DNA of 9,928 nt, from NCBI GenBank assembly GCA_046484975.1, contig JAWOHX010000074.1, positions 1-9,928 on the forward strand, written 5' to 3'. The notes beneath the pieces were generated by a model. That model saw nothing but the letters and a program-made list of their open reading frames with translations, made no database searches and was not told the origin of the DNA. The position numbers were made by a program, and so were the translations under genes. Shown here piece after piece: positions 1 through 6,419 of the stretch (its first letter is position 1; the number at the start of each line of letters is the position of its first letter). The stretch is from JAWOHX01 sp046484975 (GTDB taxonomy: Bacteria; Bacillota; Clostridia; DUPQ01).

Positions 1-479
1 CTTTCGTTCAGCACGGCCCGGTCGGAAATGACGATGGCTGGCACCATGGTAAGGGGGACCAGGGCCAGAAAAGCAAAAAGCGCGACATAGAATTCAAAGA
101 ATATGAGAAGGGACCTCAGGAAATACTTCCTGATGCCTTCAAAAAAGGTTTTTCCGGTGGTCTTCCTGTTCCGGACCGCGTGATAGAGGGCGTTCATGTA
201 TCCTGCCCCGATGACGCTGGAAAGAACCGCACACACCACCGCAAGCAGGAAGAGGGCGATCAGGACATAGGGAAAGACAGAAAGTTTGTATACTTCCTTG
301 GACAGGACCATCAGTGTCTCCGTCCAGGAGGATGAAATCACCTGGTCAAACCCTTTTAAAATCGTGTTAATGGGATTAAAAAACTGCAGGATGGCATAAA
401 ACAGGGACAACCCCGCCATATAAATCAACAGGAAGGGGCGTTTGGTGGCATATGCCAGGGACGCTCTGAAAAAATTCAT
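1..479 (-). CDS. Multi-pass membrane protein, N-terminal part (runs off the left edge)
   Basis: Reading the minus strand from an ATG at 479 gives 159 codons with no stop before the window edge, so the C-terminus is missing. The start is supported by GGAGG eight bases upstream and a strong promoter further up. The N-terminus (MNFFRASLAYATKRP) is followed by hydrophobic segments at about residues 14-34, 66-93 and 120-150. Between the last two is a basic stretch (YHAVRNRKTTGKTF, about 99-112) that is likely cytoplasmic. There is no signal peptidase site, so this is an integral membrane protein. I do not recognise the family with confidence. YesL-like (DUF624) proteins often accompany YesMN systems, but I do not see their usual N-terminal pattern. 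It is divergent from the URO-D/glycosidase operon and shares its intergenic region, so a functional link is possible but unproven. Confidence 0.8.
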   Translation of the reverse strand, partial: MNFFRASLAYATKRPFLLIYMAGLSLFYAILQFFNPINTILKGFDQVISSSWTETLMVLSKEVYKLSVFPYVLIALFLLAVVCAVLSSVIGAGYMNALYHAVRNRKTTGKTFFEGIRKYFLRSLLIFFEFYVALFAFLALVPLTMVPAIVISDRAVLNE

Positions 480-511
480 CTGGGCTACCTCCGTCATAAT
501 AAAGCAAACAC

Positions 512-541
512 ATTATAGCACAACGGCACGGAGGGTGTAAA
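512..541 (-). promoter_or_regulatory. Sigma-A-type promoter of the left-edge membrane protein gene
   Basis: On the minus strand, TTTACA (plus 536-541) and a perfect TATAAT (plus 512-517) are separated by 18 bp. The -10 is preceded by TGC, an extended -10 element. Transcription would begin near 505, leaving a leader of roughly 25 bases that contains the GGAGG ribosome binding site. This is the best constitutive-looking promoter in the window. Confidence 0.7.
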
Positions 542-550
542 TCCACCGTG

Positions 551-591
551 TCCCGCTGACTTTGCGTTTTAAAAAAATCTTTGCGTCCCGC
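551..591 (+). promoter_or_regulatory. Tandem TTTGCGT repeat, candidate operator for the plus-strand operon
   Basis: The heptamer TTTGCGT occurs twice in direct orientation, at 561-567 and 580-586 (start-to-start 19 bp), separated by an A-rich spacer. TCCCGC lies just outside each copy, at 551-556 and 586-591. Direct half-sites about two helical turns apart are typical of AraC-family regulators, and such a regulator is encoded at 4745-6361. The pair lies 70-100 bases upstream of the first operon gene and just upstream of the divergent promoter's -35, so it could affect either direction. No good -35 is visible for the operon. A possible -10 (TAGTAT/TTATAT, 625-636) would need an activator. The operator role is inference. 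Confidence 0.35.
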
Positions 592-658
592 AGAAACAGG
601 ATGTCAAGTCAAGTCCATGTATGTTAGTATTTATATGAGTATGAAAAGGAGCCCAGCA

Positions 659-1795
659 ATGAAACAAATGAGCGTCAGGGAACGGTTCCTCGCTTCCATG
701 GAATATGGTCCTGCGGACCGGATTCCCAACCATGAGATCGGCGTCTGGCCGCAGACCTTGGACCGGTGGGAAAAGGAAGGGTTGGACCTGCAGCAGCACC
801 ATTGGAACTGGTTCGAAGGAGACCCGGCATGGGGCATGGATCCCCGGGAATACATCCCCGTCCACTACGGGATGATTCCGCCTTTCCCGGAAGAGATCAT
901 CGAACAGACGGATCGATACCTTATCAAGAGGCATGCCTCCGGCATCGTCACAAAAGCTCTTCTGGAGGGCTCCGTCGGCAACAGCCGCACCTGCATGGAC
1001 CAGTACCTGAAATTCCCCGTGGAGTCCCCGGAGGACTTCCGGGCGTTGAAAAAAAGATTTGTTTTCAACCTGGAGGAAAGATACCCGGAAAACTGGATGG
1101 ACAGAATCCGGGAATGGAATGCCCGTGACCATGTCCTGGTGCTGTCCCGCAACTGCGGGACCAAGGGCTTCTTCTGGCGTGCCAGGGAATGGATGGGCAC
1201 CGAAAACCTCTGCTATGCCTGGTACGACATGCCCGGCCTCATGCATGAGATGATGGAATTCATCGCGGATTTCACCATCGAGACCGCCGCTCCCCTGCTG
1301 GAGCATGTATCCGTTGACTACGCCTTCATCAACGAGGACATGGCCATGAAGAACGGGCCCCTGCTCAGTCCGGCCCAATACAGGGAATTCATTTTCCCCC
1401 GCTTCAAACGGGTGGTGGAATATTTTAAAAGCCACGGGGTGCGCTATGTCATCGTGGACAGCGACGGTTGCACAGAACCCCTGATCCCCTTGTTGTTGGA
1501 AGCCGGGGTGGACGGCCTGTGGCCCATCGAACGGGCTTCCGAACACATGGATCCCCTCGCCATCCGGAAAAAATATGGCAAGGACCTGCGCTTGTGGGGA
1601 TGCGTGGACAAAAGGGAACTCGCCAAGGGCAAGGAAGAAATCAATGCCCACCTGCTGTCATTGGTCCCACTGATGGAGCAAGGCGGATTCATTCCCACCG
1701 TGGACCACCTGGTCCCCCCGGATGTCCCGCTGGAGAATTTTATCCACTACATGGAGCTCAAACAAAAACTGCTGAAGGGGGACTACGGCATATGA
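659..1795 (+). CDS. URO-D/methyltransferase-fold protein with a D-x-D site (uroporphyrinogen decarboxylase family)
   Basis: This 378-residue protein belongs to the uroporphyrinogen decarboxylase / cobalamin methyltransferase fold family (COG0407-like). An in-frame upstream ATG at 581 exists, but the start at 659 has AGGAG seven bases ahead and begins with the family-like MKQMSVRERF. Typical family landmarks follow: INED (224-227) with LLSPAQYREFIFP, then YVIVDSDG (263-270), LIPLLLEAGVDGLWPIE, the YGKDLRLWGCVDKRELA block (306-322) and DHLVPPDVPLENF near the end. At the position of the zinc-binding H-x-C of corrinoid methyltransferases it carries D267-S-D269, so it is unlikely to bind zinc in that way. 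With no heme genes nearby, true uroporphyrinogen decarboxylation is doubtful. No signal peptide is seen, so it is cytoplasmic. It is the first gene of a tightly packed three-gene operon and overlaps the next gene by 4 bp (ATGA). Substrate unknown. Confidence 0.9.
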   Translation: MKQMSVRERFLASMEYGPADRIPNHEIGVWPQTLDRWEKEGLDLQQHHWNWFEGDPAWGMDPREYIPVHYGMIPPFPEEIIEQTDRYLIKRHASGIVTKALLEGSVGNSRTCMDQYLKFPVESPEDFRALKKRFVFNLEERYPENWMDRIREWNARDHVLVLSRNCGTKGFFWRAREWMGTENLCYAWYDMPGLMHEMMEFIADFTIETAAPLLEHVSVDYAFINEDMAMKNGPLLSPAQYREFIFPRFKRVVEYFKSHGVRYVIVDSDGCTEPLIPLLLEAGVDGLWPIERASEHMDPLAIRKKYGKDLRLWGCVDKRELAKGKEEINAHLLSLVPLMEQGGFIPTVDHLVPPDVPLENFIHYMELKQKLLKGDYGI

Positions 1796-3699
1796 GGATC
1801 AGCCTCAACGGATTTGAACTGGAACTCCGCGTCATTCCCCGCCAGGACATCCCTTCGGACCAGGTCACGTTCACGACCCGGTCCGTCAGCCGGGAGATCC
1901 TGGAATACGAAGTCTGCCTGGACGCACAGGAACCCGCATCCGTGCGTGTGGAAATTGAACTGGTGGGTGAGGATAATGTGTTCCATCTCATCCCCTGCAA
2001 CATCCATGGCGACAACAATCTGGCCATGGCAAAGCCGGGCTATTTCCCAAACCTGACCCGACAGCATCAGGATTCCCCCTCCTGTTCCGGGGAATGGGAG
2101 TTCCGGGCGGACCGGGCAAGTCATCCCGTCTCCGTCATCGCCTGCGGCAACGGAGCGGTGGGCATCTCCATCAGTCCCTATTCCCCTGCCGGCGAAAAAC
2201 CGGAGGGTTTCATCCGAAACGGGGTCTACTCCAGACTCGATGCCGTTGCCGGAGTCTCCCTGGGATATCGGAACATACCCTTCACCTTCACCAACAAGGA
2301 GGACTTTTCTCCAAAAACGGAGGACAAGGCCAATGTTGCCAGTGCCACCGGGAGAATCTATGCCTTCCGCGGGGCAGGGCGCCGGGAAGTCCAAAGGATC
2401 ATCAGGGATTTGTATGCCAGGCACCGGGAATGCCCCCGTCCCGCCCGGGGACGGGAGGAATACCTCAGGGCTTTCCTCCATTCCTTTGAGACCATCAACT
2501 GGAGCAAGGAACACAATGCTTTCACCAACCTCTCCTGTAAAGTGCCCCTGGACCCCGTCCTGAGGCCCTGGAGGCCATTGATTGAGATTGGCTGGACAGG
2601 GACAGGCGTGGTGGCCTATCCCCTGCTGGCGGCCCAGGTGCTCTTGAAAGAGGACAATGCATTCACCGCAACCCTCACAGGATGCTTCGACGCCATGGTG
2701 TCCCGGTTCAACGAACGCTCCGGCCTGTTTTATGATCTGGTCCGGGACAGGAACGGCAGTCCGGTGAACGGCTGGTGGGCGGGATACATGGTCAGGGACT
2801 GCCATTGCGCCTATACCAACGGCAACGGCATATATTACCTCCTGAAAGCCTACATGCTCCTGCGGGACAAAAAGAACACCGTGAGGGAGGATTGGCTTGG
2901 GAAGGCCCTTCTGGCACTGGACACCATGACTTCCCTCCAGAAGGAGGACGGCAATTTCGGATACACCTATTCGACGGAGCAACCCATGATCCTGGACGAA
3001 GAAGGATTCGCCGGGGTATGGTTCTGCGCGGCCCTGGCCCTGGCCCATTCCATCACAGGCAAGGCCTCCTATCTGGAAAGCGCAAAAAAAGGACTCGAAT
3101 TCTATCACAGGCATGTGAAGGCCCTGGAATGCTGGGGGACCCCCATGGACACCTGGAAATCCATCGACCAGGAAGGGAATCTGGGTTTCCTCCGGGCCGC
3201 AAGGCATGTCCACGAGATCACCCGTCAGAAAGAATACCTGGACATGATGGTGGACAGCGCCCATTACGAATATCTTTGGAGGTACGGATTCCGGGCGAAT
3301 CCCGAAGTCCCTCCCCTGAAGGGGTCGGGTTGGAATTCCACGGGAGGTTCCGTCACCAGCGTGTCCAATCCCCATATCCACCCCATGGGGGTGTATGTCA
3401 CCCCCGAGCTGTTCTATCTGTTCAGGCACACCGGTGACGACTACCATCTCCAACGTGCATACGACGGCTTGTTCTGGGGACTGGCCACCGCAGACCTGTA
3501 TCCGGAGACGACGGGATACGGACAGCTGGGGGTCATGACGGAGAGGTATTGTCCCAGCGACGGCCTCACCATCGAGACCTTCTCGGACACCATGGAAAAA
3601 AGCAGCATCTGGTTCTCCTTCAACGGCTGGGCGGCTTGTGCCGTCCTGGAAGGATTGGCAGCAAGCCTGCTGGAAGATTGCCCCCTGGAAGGAGTATGA
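1792..3699 (+). CDS. Cytoplasmic glycosidase-like (alpha/alpha)6-barrel protein, family unassigned
   Basis: The start ATG at 1792 overlaps the preceding stop (ATGA), with AAGGGGG about ten bases upstream, so translation is probably coupled. The reading frame is open far upstream of this ATG, but that part is a shadow of the preceding gene. The 635-residue product has a beta-rich N-terminal domain (about 1-195) and an all-helical C-terminal domain (about 200-625) with aromatic and Gly/Asp-rich turns: NGWWAGYM (326-333), YTNGNGIYYL (341-350), EDGNFGY (385-391), LDEEGFAGVW (401-410), WKSIDQEGNLGF (455-466), SNPHIHPMG (525-533). This arrangement fits six-hairpin glycosidases. I cannot name a GH family or assign the acid and base; D387, D402, E403, E404, D459 and E461 are only candidates. 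There is no signal peptide, so it would act on an imported oligosaccharide or glycoside. It could also be an epimerase or lyase of the same fold. It sits between two URO-D-fold genes. Confidence 0.85.
   Translation: MRISLNGFELELRVIPRQDIPSDQVTFTTRSVSREILEYEVCLDAQEPASVRVEIELVGEDNVFHLIPCNIHGDNNLAMAKPGYFPNLTRQHQDSPSCSGEWEFRADRASHPVSVIACGNGAVGISISPYSPAGEKPEGFIRNGVYSRLDAVAGVSLGYRNIPFTFTNKEDFSPKTEDKANVASATGRIYAFRGAGRREVQRIIRDLYARHRECPRPARGREEYLRAFLHSFETINWSKEHNAFTNLSCKVPLDPVLRPWRPLIEIGWTGTGVVAYPLLAAQVLLKEDNAFTATLTGCFDAMVSRFNERSGLFYDLVRDRNGSPVNGWWAGYMVRDCHCAYTNGNGIYYLLKAYMLLRDKKNTVREDWLGKALLALDTMTSLQKEDGNFGYTYSTEQPMILDEEGFAGVWFCAALALAHSITGKASYLESAKKGLEFYHRHVKALECWGTPMDTWKSIDQEGNLGFLRAARHVHEITRQKEYLDMMVDSAHYEYLWRYGFRANPEVPPLKGSGWNSTGGSVTSVSNPHIHPMGVYVTPELFYLFRHTGDDYHLQRAYDGLFWGLATADLYPETTGYGQLGVMTERYCPSDGLTIETFSDTMEKSSIWFSFNGWAACAVLEGLAASLLEDCPLEGV
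3687..3694 (+). promoter_or_regulatory. Ribosome binding site inside the end of the glycosidase-like gene
   Basis: GGAAGGAG lies within the last codons of the glycosidase-like gene, six bases before ATG 3701. It sets the start of the second URO-D gene at 3701, although its frame is open upstream to 3638. Confidence 0.75.
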
Positions 3700-3700
3700 G

Positions 3701-4753
3701 ATGAACGCGAAACAACGATTCTACGACACCGTCGAATATCGGTTGGAGGGGCGTCCCGCCACCAAATATTACGGAACCCCGGAGATTCACCGGGACTTGA
3801 TGGAGCACCTGGGCGTAAGCAGTGTGGAAGAAATCAGGAGAATCCTCGGTGATGATTTCCGGGGCGTCTCTCCCAAGTACATCGGACCCGAACTCAAAAA
3901 ATATGAGGACGGGAGCTGGGAAGGTCTTCACGGGGAACGGTATGTCAACTATTCCTTTGGCCACGGCACCTATCCCGAGCCAGTCTATCTGCCGTTCAAG
4001 GATATCGAAGACCCTGAGACTCTGAAGGATTTCGTCTTCCCCACCGCTGACTGGTATGACTATTCCTCCGTCGAGGAGGACTGTGACCGATTGTCATCCT
4101 ATGCAATCGCCATCGAAGGGGCGGGGACCCCTGACTTCATGAACGGCATTGCCCGGTACCGGGGGGTGGAACAGGTGATGCTTGATGTTGCGACGCAAGA
4201 TCCCGTCTACCTGGAACTGGTGGAAAAAAGGTTCTCCTTCCTGCACGAGAAATCCAGGCGGACCCTGGAAGCCGGCAGGGGCAAGATTGACATCCTGGGC
4301 CTGGGGGAGGACCTGGGCAACCAGAACGGCCTGCTCATCAGCCCCACTTCCTTTGACAGGCTTTTCGCCGACAAGCTCAAGGCCTTCATCGACCTGGCCC
4401 ACCGCTACAAGGCCAAGGCCATGATGCATTGCTGCGGCAGCTGCAGGAAACTCATCCCCCGCTTCATCGAACTGGGCCTGGACATCCTTGAGGTTGTGCA
4501 GGTGGATGCCGCCGGCATGGACATCCGGGAACTCCACAAGGAGTTCTACGGCAAGATCGCCTTCTGCGGAAGCGTCAGCGTGCAAAGCGTGCTTCCTTTT
4601 GGCACCGTGGAGGATGTCAGGAATGAAGTGGCATTGCGCAAGGAACTGTTCCGGGAAGGCGGCCTCATCGTGGCTCCCACACACCATATCCAGGCAGGGA
4701 CTCCGGTGGAGAACATCCTGGCATTGTACAGGGAACTCGGAAGCCTAGAGTAA
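3701..4753 (+). CDS. URO-D-fold protein with an H-C-C-G motif, corrinoid-methyltransferase-like
   Basis: The start at 3701 is placed by GGAAGGAG six bases upstream, one base after the preceding stop. The 350-residue product has the landmarks of the URO-D / MtaA-MtbA methyltransferase fold: GLGEDLGNQNGLLISP (200-215), AMMHCCGSCRKLIP (240-253), LGLDILEVVQVDAAG, YGKIAFCGSVS (283-293), and the C-terminal THHIQAGTPVENI (327-339). Zinc enzymes that move methyl groups between corrinoid proteins and coenzyme M use H-x-C plus a distal cysteine. Here H243 and C245 match the first two ligands. The distal position holds H328/H329, and C289 is another thiol. Metal binding is therefore plausible; methyl transfer is only inferred, because no corrinoid protein is encoded in the window. 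It is cytoplasmic and the last gene of the operon. Its 3' end overlaps the convergent regulator gene by 9 bp. Confidence 0.9.
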   Translation: MNAKQRFYDTVEYRLEGRPATKYYGTPEIHRDLMEHLGVSSVEEIRRILGDDFRGVSPKYIGPELKKYEDGSWEGLHGERYVNYSFGHGTYPEPVYLPFKDIEDPETLKDFVFPTADWYDYSSVEEDCDRLSSYAIAIEGAGTPDFMNGIARYRGVEQVMLDVATQDPVYLELVEKRFSFLHEKSRRTLEAGRGKIDILGLGEDLGNQNGLLISPTSFDRLFADKLKAFIDLAHRYKAKAMMHCCGSCRKLIPRFIELGLDILEVVQVDAAGMDIRELHKEFYGKIAFCGSVSVQSVLPFGTVEDVRNEVALRKELFREGGLIVAPTHHIQAGTPVENILALYRELGSLE

Positions 4754-6361
4754 CTGCCGGTATTCGGAAGGGGAGACCCCGAAATATTTTTTGAACAACC
4801 GGGTGAAATGCGCCACATCCTTGTAGCTGAGCCTGTCGGCGATTTCATAAATTTTCAGCTGGCTGTCCTTTAAGAGCTTTTTCGCTTCATTCATCTTGTA
4901 CTTGATCACATGCTCGGTGAATGACTGGCCTGTCTCCGCCTTGAAGATCTTGCTGAGATAATTGGGATGGATCTGCAGTTTTTCGGCCACGGAGACCAGG
5001 GAGACATCCTCATATATGTTGTCCCGGATGCTCTTGAGCGCATTGTTCACCAGAAAGCCGTTCTTGCTTTTCATTTTCTTTTCCATGATGGCCAGGGTGT
5101 CCTCAAAGAACTCCAGGATGCTTTTCCGGATGTCTTCTATGCTTGTCATGGCGTTCAGGGACATGAACAGGTCGTTCTCCTTGCCGTAGTATTTCTGGTC
5201 ATGGATGTCCAGGTTGTAGAGGATCTTGATGAGAAAGAAAGCCAGAAGGAACACCACGCGCTCCTTCTGCTGGATGTCGTTGCGTACAATCTGACGCACA
5301 TTTTCCATCATCTGGTCCACCAGCAGGACGACCCCCTTGATGTTGCCGTTCTTCAGGGCGATGAGCATGTCCTCCTCGTTGTTCTGCAGAATGCTGTCGA
5401 AATCGTCCATGGCGATTTTTTCCTTGGTCATGTCGGTGATCTCATCGGTATCCACGATCACGTTCTTGCCTAAAATCATCCGGTACTGCAAGGCGTCCAT
5501 GGCGCCCCTGTAGGACAGGGTGATCCGCTCGATGTTCCCGGAGATGCTTCCGATCCCCACCGCCAGGGTGAGGCCCATGTTCTCGTTGACCCAGATCTTG
5601 GTGTCCTCCAGCTTCATCCTGATGATGGACTTCTCAATCTCCTCGCTGCAGACGATGATGCCGATGCGGTTGTCCAGATTGAAGACATGGCATTCACAGA
5701 TTTCCCGGATCCGCTCCTCCGCGGAACTCATGATGGCCGCCTTATAGAAACTCATGTCATAAATATTGGTGCTTTTGAAACTGGCGCTGGTGTCGAACTC
5801 CATGATGCAGACAAGAAACTGCTTGTAATCCAAGTCTATCTCCATCAGGTGGGCCCTGCCCATGATATCACCCTTGTCACGTATTTTTCCTTCCATCAGC
5901 ATCCGGAGGAATGAATCCTTGAGAACCAGCAGGTTTTCCCTGAGCTTTCGCCGTATGTTGTCATTGACCTTCACCTCGGACATTTTCTGGTCGATTTCAC
6001 TTTTCGCCTCAATGATTTTCTGCACCAGCAGCTCCGGGGATATGGGTTTGGTGATGTAGCAGAAGGCGTTGAGGGTGACGGCTTTCTGGGCATATTCGAA
6101 ATCCTTGAACCCGCTGATGAGGATGACCTTGATGTAGGGATATGTCTGGCTGATGATTTCCAGAAGCTCAAGCCCGTCCATCTCCTCCATGCTGATGTCC
6201 GTCACCACAATGCTGGGCATGAACTGCTCAATCATTTCCAGGGCCTCGGTCCCGCTGCCAGCGCTTGCGCAGATGTTGATCCCATGGCTGGCCCAGTCGA
6301 TGCTCCTCGAGATGCCTTCCCGTATTTTCTTTTCATCGTCAACGATGAGGATGTCAATCAT
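4745..6361 (-). CDS. YesN-type response regulator with AraC-family DNA-binding domain
   Basis: A 538-residue transcription factor, partner of the adjacent sensor kinase. The receiver domain (about 1-125) is complete: acidic pocket D8-D9, phospho-acceptor D55 in VVTDISMEEMDG, S83 and K105 in YITKP. The middle (about 178-305) ends in LAVGIGSISGNIERITLSYRGAMDA-type sequence (266-290) and FD-to-GKN segments that resemble the degenerate GGDEF-like domain of YesN/CdaR regulators; a helical stretch follows. The C-terminus (about 438-538) is an AraC/XylS double helix-turn-helix, with VSVAEKLQIHPNYLSKIFK (456-474) and YEIADRLSYKDVAHFTRLFK (505-524). The start at 6361 has AAGGAAA a few bases upstream. 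Phosphorylation by the kinase should promote binding to direct-repeat operators of nearby genes. Its stop lies inside the convergent URO-D gene. Confidence 0.96.
   Translation of the reverse strand: MIDILIVDDEKKIREGISRSIDWASHGINICASAGSGTEALEMIEQFMPSIVVTDISMEEMDGLELLEIISQTYPYIKVILISGFKDFEYAQKAVTLNAFCYITKPISPELLVQKIIEAKSEIDQKMSEVKVNDNIRRKLRENLLVLKDSFLRMLMEGKIRDKGDIMGRAHLMEIDLDYKQFLVCIMEFDTSASFKSTNIYDMSFYKAAIMSSAEERIREICECHVFNLDNRIGIIVCSEEIEKSIIRMKLEDTKIWVNENMGLTLAVGIGSISGNIERITLSYRGAMDALQYRMILGKNVIVDTDEITDMTKEKIAMDDFDSILQNNEEDMLIALKNGNIKGVVLLVDQMMENVRQIVRNDIQQKERVVFLLAFFLIKILYNLDIHDQKYYGKENDLFMSLNAMTSIEDIRKSILEFFEDTLAIMEKKMKSKNGFLVNNALKSIRDNIYEDVSLVSVAEKLQIHPNYLSKIFKAETGQSFTEHVIKYKMNEAKKLLKDSQLKIYEIADRLSYKDVAHFTRLFKKYFGVSPSEYRQLL
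4763..4792 (+). terminator. Candidate intrinsic terminator of the plus operon, inside the regulator's 3' coding end
   Basis: Ten bases after the operon's stop, the plus strand reads TTCGG(4763-4767)...CCGAA(4779-4783). GGGG-AGA-CCCC (4770-4780) is nested within, and TTTTTT follows at 4787-4792 after GAAATA. The two stems compete, but either hairpin followed by the T run could end transcription. The same bases encode the C-terminus of the convergent response regulator. I see no equivalent terminator for the opposite strand. Confidence 0.5.
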
Positions 6362-6396
6362 AACAATTTCCTTTTTTCCCGCCTGCCTGATATCCC

Positions 6397-6402
6397 ATTA
6401 TA
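6397..6402 (-). promoter_or_regulatory. Possible extended -10 promoter between kinase and regulator genes
   Basis: The 58-bp gap between kinase stop and regulator start contains, on the minus strand, TGGTATAATGGG: a perfect TATAAT with the TGn extension. No good -35 is seen at 16-18 bp. It could give the regulator some transcription independent of the kinase gene. Confidence 0.35.
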
Positions 6403-6419
6403 CCATGGATGCTCTAATC

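Noticed and set aside
569..1651. Long open frame (360 codons) on the minus strand opposite the first URO-D gene
   Set aside because: It is a shadow created by GC-rich third positions of the real gene. Its sequence is rich in His, Gly, Pro and Val with no recognisable domain, and the plus frame shows clear URO-D motifs.
1468..1791. N-terminal extension of the glycosidase-like protein upstream of 1792
   Set aside because: The extension overlaps the URO-D gene in another frame and reads as Gly/Pro/Arg-rich junk. The ATGA overlap start at 1792 fits operon structure.
659..1795. True heme-pathway uroporphyrinogen decarboxylase (hemE)
   Set aside because: No heme-synthesis neighbour is present. 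The N-terminal substrate-binding motifs of HemE are not seen, and the context is carbohydrate sensing and transport.
1783..3453. 556-codon open frame on the minus strand opposite the glycosidase-like gene
   Set aside because: It has no motif, is low in complexity and is antisense to a gene fixed by coupled start and stop signals. It mirrors the codon bias of the plus strand.
4967..5473. 168-codon plus-strand frame opposite the response regulator
   Set aside because: It is an antisense shadow of the regulator with His/Val-rich sequence and no evident ribosome binding site.
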